A stretch of DNA of 64,000 bases from Olsenella sp. KH3B4 (GTDB lineage Bacteria; Actinomycetota; Coriobacteriia; Coriobacteriales; Atopobiaceae), in assembly GCA_900111695.1 (NCBI GenBank), contig FOHD01000009.1:1-64000 (forward strand), read 5' to 3'. The position numbers and the translations under genes are program-made. This document shows positions 58,794 through 64,000 of this stretch, in pieces. Under the pieces are notes generated by a model. The model saw nothing but the letters and a program-made list of their open reading frames with translations. It was not told the origin of the DNA and did no database searches. Position 1 is the stretch's first letter. Each line of letters starts with the position of its first letter.

Positions 58794-60609
58794 GGCGTAC
58801 CATCTCCTCGGTGAGGTCGACGATGCCAGACACCTGGCTGATACCGGCAAACTCGGGTGACAGCTCGCGTGCGAGTGCCTCTGACAGCTCGATGACCTGC
58901 GGCGCCTTCACGCTTGCCTCCCGCATGAGCTCCGCGTTGGAGAACATCTCGAGCGTGCCCCCGCGATCGAGGATGTGCCCGTTTGCCATGACCACGATCC
59001 TCTCGGCAAAGTCCGAGACAACCTCCATGTCGTGGCAGACCATGATTACGGCGCAGCCGCGCTCGGCCATCTCGCTCACCGTGTCCATCACGGTCATGCA
59101 CTCGCGGTAGTCAAGGCCGCTTGTGGGCTCGTCGAGAAGGACCACCTCCGGCTCCGTCACCACCACGGAGGCCAGGGCGACCATCTGTCGCTGACCACGC
59201 GAGAGCGAGAAGGGCGCCTCGTCCGCAGGCAGCCCAAAGCGCTCGATCACCGCGCTCGCCCGCGTGCGCGCGTCCTTCTCGTCCACGCCCTGCAACGTGA
59301 GGCCAAAGGCGACCTCTTCAAGCACGGTGTCCTTGCAGAGCTGGTAGTCCGGGTTCTGGAAGAGCGTTGCGCAGTGGGCGGCAATTGCGCTGGTGGGAAC
59401 CTCGTGCGTGTCGAGACCCGCCAACCGTACGGTGCCCGAAGCCGGGCGCAGCAGGCCGTTAAGGAGCTTGGTGAGCGTGGTCTTCCCGGCGCCGTTCTGG
59501 CCAACGATGCCCACGACCTCGCCAGGGAACACCCGCATGTTCAGGTGGTCGACGGAAGCCGTGCCCCCGGGGTAGGCAAAGCTCACGTCCTCGAGGCTCA
59601 CCACCGGCTGCGCGCCCTCCGCATGCGGGCGCGGCGCGGCTACGTGCTTGGAGCCGGCGCGGAAGCCCGCCTCGCGCGTGCCCTCCTCGGCGCTCGCCAC
59701 GTGGCAGCTGGTCTTGGACGCTGGCTGTATCAATCCGGTAATGAGGGTCTTGGCTTCGGGCACGGTAAGGCACGGCGCACCGCCCGCCACCAGGCCGTCC
59801 TTGGCAAGCGAGTTGTACACGCGCGCCACGCGCGGGCTGTCGACGCCAATGCGCCGCAGCTCGTCGCCGTGCGAGAAGACCTCTCGCGGCGCGCCGTCGA
59901 GCACGAGCGACCCCTTGCTCATCACCAGGATGCGGTCGCAGTACTCCGAAAGCAGCGCCACCTTCTGCTCGATGACCACCACGGTGACGCCCTCCTCGCG
60001 CACCTTGCGCAGCGTGTCAAAGACGAGCTTGGAGGAAGCGGGATCCAGCGCGGCGGTGGGTTCGTCGAGCACCAGGACGCGAGGGCGCATGGCGAGAATG
60101 GCGGCGATGGCCACCTTCTGCTTCTGGCCGCCCGAGAGCGTGGCTATCTCGCGATCGCGCAGGTTGGAGATGCCCACGGTTTCGAGCGTCTGGGAAATAC
60201 GCTCCTCAATCTGGTCGTGGGGCACCCCAAAGTTCTCGAGGCCAAAGAGCATCTCGTCCTCGACCACCGAGGCAACCATCTGGGTGTCGATGTCCTGCAG
60301 CACGCTGCCAACTATCTGCGAGATGTCGGTGAGCGATACGTCGCAGGTGTCGTGCCCGTCCACCAGCGTGGCGCCGTAAAGGGCGCCGTGGTAGTGGTGG
60401 GGGATGGCGCCCGACATCACGGAGGCGAGCGTGGACTTGCCGGCGCCCGAGGGGCCAATCACGCCCACGAACTCGCCCTCGCCGATGCTCAGCGACACGT
60501 CGCGCAGCGCGGCGTCTTCGCTGTTCTCGGCGCCGCCCTCGGCGGGCGCGTCGTAAGAGAACGTTACGTGGCTCATCTCGATGATGGACTTATCTTCCCG
60601 TGCGGTCAT
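58786..60609 (-). CDS. Fused double ATPase (EcfA-EcfA') of an ECF transporter
   Basis: A 607-residue protein carrying two ABC ATPase domains. Domain 1 (about 10-270) has GPSGAGKSTL, IATLSGGQKQKVAIAAILAM and VLVLDEPTAALDP. Domain 2 (about 360-590) has GQNGAGKTTLTKLLNG, FSLSRGQRQMVALASVVV and VVLLDEPTSGLDY. A low-complexity linker joins them. Fusion of the two ECF ATPases in one chain is known in several actinobacteria. ATG 60609 is chosen; the reading frame runs upstream through two palindromic repeats but shows no homology there. It energizes EcfT and the two S components of this operon. Confidence 0.9.
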   Translation of the reverse strand: MTAREDKSIIEMSHVTFSYDAPAEGGAENSEDAALRDVSLSIGEGEFVGVIGPSGAGKSTLASVMSGAIPHHYHGALYGATLVDGHDTCDVSLTDISQIVGSVLQDIDTQMVASVVEDEMLFGLENFGVPHDQIEERISQTLETVGISNLRDREIATLSGGQKQKVAIAAILAMRPRVLVLDEPTAALDPASSKLVFDTLRKVREEGVTVVVIEQKVALLSEYCDRILVMSKGSLVLDGAPREVFSHGDELRRIGVDSPRVARVYNSLAKDGLVAGGAPCLTVPEAKTLITGLIQPASKTSCHVASAEEGTREAGFRAGSKHVAAPRPHAEGAQPVVSLEDVSFAYPGGTASVDHLNMRVFPGEVVGIVGQNGAGKTTLTKLLNGLLRPASGTVRLAGLDTHEVPTSAIAAHCATLFQNPDYQLCKDTVLEEVAFGLTLQGVDEKDARTRASAVIERFGLPADEAPFSLSRGQRQMVALASVVVTEPEVVLLDEPTSGLDYRECMTVMDTVSEMAERGCAVIMVCHDMEVVSDFAERIVVMANGHILDRGGTLEMFSNAELMREASVKAPQVIELSEALARELSPEFAGISQVSGIVDLTEEMVRRG

Positions 60610-60621
60610 AAGAGCCTTTCG

Positions 60622-60650
60622 TGAGACAAAGGGACAGTCCCTTTGTCTCA
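60622..60650. repeat. 29-bp palindromic repeat (copy 4)
   Basis: A perfect palindrome, arm TGAGACAAAGGGAC. It lies 12 bases upstream of the ATPase start, between that gene and the S-component gene. Confidence 0.85.
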
Positions 60651-60693
60651 TGCCAATGTTGGAGTGGAGGCAAGGGTACCCCTGCCCCATACG

Positions 60694-60722
60694 TGAGACA
60701 AAGGGACTGTCCCTTTGTCTCA
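60694..60722. repeat. 29-bp palindromic repeat (copy 5)
   Basis: The same palindrome with a T in the centre instead of A, that is, inserted in the opposite orientation. It stands 43 bases from copy 4, giving two closely spaced hairpins inside an operon. Confidence 0.85.
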
Positions 60723-60747
60723 CGTGCGGTTCGCTATCCTAGCGGAA

Positions 60748-61305
60748 CTACTTCTTGAGGACCTTCTTGAGGGGGAAGTAGAGCGCCTGCACCACGACGG
60801 CGTTGAAGACGGCGGTGCCCAGAACGAGGGGGATCTTCACAACCACGGTGCCGAGCGCCGCTCCCATGATGAGCGTGCCGGCCACGGCGAAGAGCGCGCC
60901 CGAGACGAGCGTGGTCAGGAACGCGGCGACGAGCGGGGTGACGTTGCGGCCGCCGATCTCGATGGGACGGCGGATGAGGGCGGCCATCACCAGTGCGGCG
61001 ACGAGCTCGGTTGCGAAGTTAAGTCCGGGAATCGAGGTGGTGAGCTGGATGACTGCGGCCGAGACCAGGCCAAAGACGGCCGCCTGGCCAAAGCCGGCGT
61101 TGGAGAGCAGGATTGCCAGCGCGTAGGAGGCAATGATGAACTGCGGTTTGATGCCCACGATGGCAAGGGCGTTGCCCACGGTCATGTTGAGGATGAAGCC
61201 TGCGGCAAGAAGGACGGCGAGAAGGACGAGCGAGGAGACATCGGCCGTGCCGGAGTGCTCGGCGGTGGTAACGGTGCGTGCCTGGCTTGCGTTCTGCTGG
61301 GACAT
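60748..61305 (-). CDS. ECF transporter S component, TrpP-like (tryptophan)
   Basis: A 185-residue membrane protein with five or six helices: VSSLVLLAVLLAAGFILNMT, VGNALAIVGIKPQFIIASYA, AAVFGLVSAAVIQLTTSIPG, TPLVAAFLTTLVSGALFAVA. The KPxF and TTSIPG segments resemble TrpP-type tryptophan permeases (B. subtilis YhaG). Its paralog is encoded immediately upstream. The tryptophan leader peptide in front of the operon supports Trp as substrate. CGAAAGGAACC precedes ATG 61305. Confidence 0.82.
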   Translation of the reverse strand: MSQQNASQARTVTTAEHSGTADVSSLVLLAVLLAAGFILNMTVGNALAIVGIKPQFIIASYALAILLSNAGFGQAAVFGLVSAAVIQLTTSIPGLNFATELVAALVMAALIRRPIEIGGRNVTPLVAAFLTTLVSGALFAVAGTLIMGAALGTVVVKIPLVLGTAVFNAVVVQALYFPLKKVLKK

Positions 61306-61355
61306 GGTGGGTTCCTTTCGTTTGCGCTGCTTGCGGAGGTGTGGTCGAGGGCGGG

Positions 61356-61928
61356 CTAGTCGTTGACCTTGAGGGCCTTGCACACGGGGATGTAGAGGGC
61401 CTGGACGAGAATGGCGTTGAAGATGCCGGTTGCCAAGACCACGGGGAGCATGGCGGCGGCGAGCTCCTGGGCGGCACCGACCATGGCGATGCGGATGACC
61501 ATGAAGATGACGCCGGAGACCACGGTGGTGACGAAGGTGCCGATGGCAGGCACGAACTTCTTGGCGCCGCCGCGCATGCCGGCGCTCACGATGACGGCCA
61601 TGAGCATGGCGGCCACGCCCTCGGCAGCAAAGTCAACAAAGGGGGAGGTGGTGGTGATCTGGATTACGGCCGCGGAGATGAGGCCGATTACCAAGGCCTG
61701 CGGGACGTTGGGGCGAATGACCAGGATGGTGAGGCAGAATGCCGAGATGATGAACTCGGGGCTGATCATGCCGCCGGAGACGCTGGCGATGGCCTTGCCC
61801 ACGGTGAAGTTGAGGATGAAGCCTGCTGCGAGCAGGACGGCGAGAAGCACCAGGGCGCGGACGTCGAGCTTGCCGTGATCTTCGGAGGTGACGGTGCGGG
61901 CCTGCTGCTTGGTGGTGTTCTCGGACAT
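61356..61928 (-). CDS. ECF transporter S component, TrpP-like paralog (tryptophan)
   Basis: A 190-residue protein, clearly paralogous to the downstream S component. It shares an ARTVT opening, LLAAGFILNFTVG, MISPEFIISAFCLTILVIRP, ISAAVIQITTTSPFVDFAAE and TFVTTVVSGVIFMVIR. It is the first structural gene after the Trp leader and terminator. Two S proteins may form alternate complexes with different affinity or substrates (for example Trp versus indole derivatives). GAAGGGAAC precedes ATG 61928. Confidence 0.82.
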   Translation of the reverse strand: MSENTTKQQARTVTSEDHGKLDVRALVLLAVLLAAGFILNFTVGKAIASVSGGMISPEFIISAFCLTILVIRPNVPQALVIGLISAAVIQITTTSPFVDFAAEGVAAMLMAVIVSAGMRGGAKKFVPAIGTFVTTVVSGVIFMVIRIAMVGAAQELAAAMLPVVLATGIFNAILVQALYIPVCKALKVND

Positions 61929-61994
61929 GGTTTGTTCCCTTCTGCTTGATGACGCTGTGTGTGATTTCGAATAGCTCGTTGGGTGTGCTTGCAC

Positions 61995-62031
61995 AAAAAA
62001 GAGGGCCCCGGTCAAACCGGGAGCCCTCTTA
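61995..62031 (-). terminator. Intrinsic terminator of the tryptophan attenuator
   Basis: On the minus strand GAGGGCTCCCGGT, loop TTG, ACCGGGGCCCTC and six T form a classical terminator 27 bases after the leader-peptide stop and 67 bases before the first S-component gene. Confidence 0.85.
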
Positions 62032-62044
62032 GTTCGCGAATATA

Positions 62045-62090
62045 TGGCGCGAGAGACTCACGATCGACCGACCGCTTGCGAATCGCGCCA
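62045..62090 (-). promoter_or_regulatory. Leader hairpin overlapping the last Trp codon
   Basis: TGGCGCGA (62090-62083, starting with the third Trp codon) pairs exactly with TCGCGCCA (62052-62045) beyond the stop. A ribosome stalled on the Trp codons would cover one arm, freeing the other. This is the 1:2 stem expected in amino-acid attenuators. Confidence 0.6.
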
Positions 62091-62138
62091 CCACCAGTTC
62101 ATGGACATACGTGCGACGTTAGTGGCGATGCGGTTCAT
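62058..62138 (-). CDS. Tryptophan leader peptide (WWW) of the ECF operon attenuator
   Basis: A 26-residue ORF starting at ATG 62138 with AGAGGAGC upstream. The peptide is MNRIATNVARMSMNWWWRDS plus AVGRS-type end (TGA at 62060-62058). Three consecutive TGG codons occupy 62096-62088. Tryptophan is the rarest residue, so three in a row in a 26-residue peptide directly before a terminator is the hallmark of trpL-type attenuation. When charged tRNA-Trp is scarce the ribosome stalls, the terminator at 61995-62031 does not form and the transporter operon is expressed. The peptide itself need have no function. Confidence 0.85.
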   Translation of the reverse strand: MNRIATNVARMSMNWWWRDSQAVGRS

Positions 62139-62195
62139 CTCTGGCGCTCCTCTCGTGAATCTTGCCGCTTGGGCAGTTTGTGCTTGTTGCGGCAC

Positions 62196-62225
62196 ACTTT
62201 ACGCCCGTTATGCCTGCTGTCGCAA
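62196..62225 (-). promoter_or_regulatory. Candidate promoter of the tryptophan ECF operon
   Basis: On the minus strand TTGCGA (62225-62220) and TAAAGT (62201-62196) with an 18-base spacer lie 58 bases ahead of the leader-peptide ATG. Confidence 0.45.
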
Positions 62226-62345
62226 CCCCTATTTTTGTTAAGCCTTGGTAACGCGGGGCTGAAGGCCTCGGCGTGACTGGCGTTCCCCACGCCTTGTCCA
62301 ATTACCGGCCGTTTTTGGATGCTTTCTTCGAACCCGCCAGTACAG

Positions 62346-62483
62346 ATTGACGGTTGGTGGCAGTTTTCGGAAAAGAATTGATATGTATGGATGCATATAA
62401 CAATTTTCTGACCTGCGGTTTAACAAACATTGAACCATTTTGTACTTGGGACACCCCCGAAAAAGCTACCCCCAACCGTCAAT
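62346..62483. repeat. 138-bp element with about 25-bp inverted repeats around A+T-rich DNA
   Basis: TTGACGGTTGGTGGCAG at 62347 and the complement of 62457-62482 (TTGACGGTTGGGGGTAGC on the minus strand) are inverted copies with a few mismatches. The enclosed 85 bases are markedly A+T-rich. It resembles in plan, not in sequence, the element at 23446-23597. Confidence 0.5.
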
Positions 62484-62584
62484 TTGTGCCAGGTGGGTGG
62501 TCGGGAAGTCTTGCGTCTTGAGGAAAAGGGCCTGCTGTGGCCCAGAGAGTCGGATGGGCAGGCATCTGTCGACTGTGCTACGCT

Positions 62585-62653
62585 GCCCGCCAGGGAATGA
62601 GGCCTCCCCGGCGGGCGCGCTCGCCAAACCGCATGGTGCTGATGGCTTCTGCG
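62585..62653 (+). ncRNA. Fluoride riboswitch (crcB motif)
   Basis: The outer stem GCCCGCC (62585) pairs with GGCGGGC (62610). The loop GGGAATGAGGCCTCCCC, the invariant AAACCGC (62626) and GCTGATGGCTTCTGC (62638-62652) reproduce the hallmarks of the crcB RNA, including the GAGGCC/GGCTTC pseudoknot-type complement. It stands 42 bases before the crcB start codon. The known function is to switch on fluoride export when fluoride binds. Confidence 0.8.
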
Positions 62654-62694
62654 TTGGGCGGAATCCCGCTCGTCTCGTTTGGAAGGTCGCGACC

Positions 62695-63075
62695 ATGCCT
62701 GCGCTGTTTGATTGCCTTGCCGTCTGCGCTGGGGGAGCGCTTGGCTCGCTTCTCCGCTACCTCATCTCGCTTGCGCCGTTCAAGAGTGTGGGAGACGCGG
62801 GTTTCCCGCTGGCGACCCTTCTCACCAACATTGTGGGCGCGTTTGTGATTGGGCTTATCGTTGCCACTGTTGCTGCGGGTCACGAGCTTGACTCGCGGCT
62901 CGTCCTCTTTCTCAAGGTGGGCCTCTGCGGCGGGTTTACGACGTTTTCCACGTTTGCGCTCGAAAGCGTTGGTCTGGTGCAGCGCGGTGAGCCGCTGGTC
63001 GCCGTGGCGTACGTGATGTTGAGCGCCGGCCTGGGCATGGCCGCCGTGCTTCTCGCCCAGCAGGTGGCTGCGTAG
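62695..63075 (+). CDS. crcB: Fluoride channel CrcB/FluC
   Basis: A 126-residue dual-topology fluoride channel with four helices: GGALGSLLRYLISLAPF, PLATLLTNIVGAFVIGLIVA (Asn/Na site), LKVGLCGGFTTFSTFALESV (Phe-box) and the C-terminal helix. It exports fluoride passively. ATG 62695 follows GGAAGG. Only one copy is visible, so it should form a homodimer. A fluoride riboswitch precedes it, which makes both calls mutually supporting. Confidence 0.93.
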   Translation: MPALFDCLAVCAGGALGSLLRYLISLAPFKSVGDAGFPLATLLTNIVGAFVIGLIVATVAAGHELDSRLVLFLKVGLCGGFTTFSTFALESVGLVQRGEPLVAVAYVMLSAGLGMAAVLLAQQVAA

Positions 63076-63132
63076 GCGCAAGCTGAGTGAGCTTGCCCCT
63101 CTCTGGGGGGGTCTCATTGGCCTCGGCTTGCG

Positions 63133-63211
63133 CAGATTATCGCTATTTCCTAAAACCGATAGGCAACAACTGGGCAAACGTAAGCGATGATTAAGAAAGA
63201 GCGATATTCTC
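63133..63211 (+). repeat. 79-bp imperfect palindromic repeat (copy 3)
   Basis: CAGATTATCGCTATTTCC at the left and AGAAAGAGCGATATTCTC at the right, with CAACTGGGCAAAC in the middle at the same offset as copy 2. It lies between crcB and the nitroreductase gene. Confidence 0.8.
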
Positions 63212-63325
63212 TGCAGGGAACGCAGCTGGGGGAGCAGCCGAGGGCCGCCGGGGAGCCGCCCAGGGAGACGAGGGAGCGAGGCCATGCATGGGCAGGCCGC
63301 GCGTTTCAACCACATTGGAGGAGCT

Positions 63326-63850
63326 ATGAACGAGGTCGAGAAATGCATTCGTGAACGTCGCAGCACCCCAAGGTTCAAGCAGGTTCCCGTTGCGCGCGAG
63401 CTGGTCGAGCGCGTCATCGAGGCGGGTTTGTGGGCGCCCTCGGGCATGGGCAAGCAGTCTCCCATCATCGTTGCCGTGACCAACCGCAAGCTTCGCGACG
63501 AGCTGGCCGAGGAGAACCGCCGTATCATGGGTGCCCCAGAGGGCATGGATCCGTTCTATGGCGCGCCCGTTGTCCTTGTGGTTCTCGCCAGCGCAGCAAT
63601 GCCCACGCGCGTGTACGACGGCTCGGCGACCATCGAGAACATGCTGCTTGCCGCGCAGTCGCTTGGCCTGGGTGGCCACTGGATCCACCGTGCCAAGGAG
63701 GAGTTCGAGGAGCCTCGCTACAAGGAGCTGCTGGCAAGTCTGGGCGTGGAGGGCGACTACGAGGGCATCGGCCACGTGGTGATTGGCTACCCTGACGCCG
63801 AGAAGGCCCAGCCTGCGCGCAAGGACGGTCGCGTCTTCTGGGCGGAGTAG
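63326..63850 (+). CDS. Nitroreductase-family protein
   Basis: A 174-residue FMN-dependent nitroreductase: CIRERRSTPRFKQVPVAREL at the N-terminus (FMN phosphate site), GLWAPSGMGKQSPIIVAVTN, ENMLLAAQSLGLGGHWIHRA and VVIGYPDAEK near the end. It reduces nitro compounds, quinones or flavins. GGAGGAGCT precedes ATG 63326. Confidence 0.9.
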   Translation: MNEVEKCIRERRSTPRFKQVPVARELVERVIEAGLWAPSGMGKQSPIIVAVTNRKLRDELAEENRRIMGAPEGMDPFYGAPVVLVVLASAAMPTRVYDGSATIENMLLAAQSLGLGGHWIHRAKEEFEEPRYKELLASLGVEGDYEGIGHVVIGYPDAEKAQPARKDGRVFWAE

Positions 63851-63905
63851 TACCCGCGATTGCCTCAGCCATTGCCCCCGGCAGCACGGCCAGAAAGGAC
63901 AAACC

Positions 63906-64000
63906 ATGCGCGTCACGCACATCTACCACAGCGGCTTTGCCGTCGAGCTTACCGCCTGCACGCTGCTCTTTGACTGGTACACGGGCGAGCTTCCCAAGCT
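63906..64000 (+). CDS. Metallo-hydrolase (beta-lactamase-fold) N-terminus, cut by the window edge
   Basis: ATG 63906 with AGAAAGGAC upstream opens MRVTHIYHSGFAVELTACTL and FDWYTGELPK, the first strands of a metallo-beta-lactamase-fold hydrolase of the UPF0173/L-ascorbate-6-phosphate-lactonase-like type. The His-rich metal site lies beyond the window. It is 55 bases downstream of the nitroreductase gene. Confidence 0.65.
   Translation, partial: MRVTHIYHSGFAVELTACTLLFDWYTGELPK

Noticed and set aside
58975..60624. 549-codon plus-strand frame opposite the fused ECF ATPase
   Set aside because: It is antisense to two complete ABC ATPase domains, with no start site and no homology.
28867..60722. 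The five 29-bp palindromes as binding sites of a single transcription factor
   Set aside because: Most copies lie at gene ends or inside operons rather than at promoters, and two are joined to terminator hairpins. A dispersed REP-type element is more likely.
60610..60723. N-terminal extension of the ECF ATPase beginning MRQRDSPFVS
   Set aside because: The residues are only the translation of the two 29-bp palindromes. The domain starts after ATG 60609.
62119..62301. 60-codon minus-strand frame starting at 62301 as the leader peptide of the ECF operon
   Set aside because: It has a different frame from the WWW peptide, contains only one Trp and has no ribosome site. The 62138-62058 frame fits attenuation far better.
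1..64000. tRNA, rRNA or tmRNA genes
   Set aside because: No T-loop/acceptor pattern with CCA-type ends or conserved rRNA segments was seen on either strand. A covariance-model scan would be decisive.

Overview
The window is about 60-65% GC and gene-dense, with strong AGGAGG-type ribosome binding sites and many GTG starts. Several gene pairs overlap by 4 bases. The proteins look like those of a fermentative, host-associated actinobacterium of the class Coriobacteriia, with an Olsenella/Atopobiaceae flavour: lactate and iron-alcohol dehydrogenases, ECF transport, a UlaA-type PTS, NarL-type two-component pairs and a LuxR/MalT-like regulator. The 29-bp palindromic repeat dispersed through it supports this. 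The taxonomic call is inference. I saw no rRNA or tRNA gene, CRISPR array, prophage or replication origin.

Layout. 1-2 kb: a truncated transposase-like ORF, an Rrf2 remnant, a TetR gene and a decayed esterase. 2-9 kb: MerR and Rrf2 regulators, an MDR oxidoreductase, a two-gene OpuC/EgtU-type ABC importer, a flavin/ferredoxin protein behind a clear operator-promoter, and a macrodomain/SirTM sirtuin pair. 9-16 kb: a Phd/ParE-type toxin-antitoxin pair, a LysR-linked flavodoxin remnant with a CMD-cupin fusion, a DUF4143 ATPase behind four 23-bp iterons, an iron alcohol dehydrogenase and rpiB. 16-29 kb: two DUF2798 membrane proteins, an OmpR-type two-component system, a MerR gene sharing a site with the distant alcohol dehydrogenase, a SEC-C methionine aminopeptidase, an acidic SGNH lipoprotein and an MFS carrier.

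29-33 kb: a DeoR-controlled operon for uptake and aldol cleavage of an unidentified sugar (transaldolase-like aldolase, PTS IIA, IIB and IIC). 33-41 kb: an SPFH/zinc-ribbon protein, a disrupted sensor gene, an intact NarL-type kinase/regulator pair and a lipoprotein. 41-50 kb: prfC, a three-gene ABC-2 exporter divergent from a kinase/regulator pair, and a nitrilase. 50-58 kb: an extradiol dioxygenase, a MalT-like regulator, a heavily deleted CydDC-type ABC pseudogene, pcp and ldh.

58-62 kb: a complete ECF transporter operon (two tandem S components, a fused double ATPase and EcfT). It lies behind a 26-residue leader peptide with three consecutive Trp codons and an intrinsic terminator. This is a textbook layout for ribosome-mediated tryptophan attenuation and makes tryptophan, or a close relative, the likely cargo. 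62.5-64 kb: a fluoride-riboswitch-like leader in front of crcB, a nitroreductase and the start of a metallo-hydrolase.

The intergenic DNA holds at least four repeat families: a 29-bp palindrome (5 copies), a 79-bp imperfect palindrome (3 copies of identical length), a CCCCGGCAATGG double hairpin (2 copies, both between convergent genes), and two long inverted-repeat elements. Several genes are visibly decaying, so the window mixes stable housekeeping operons with accessory content being lost.
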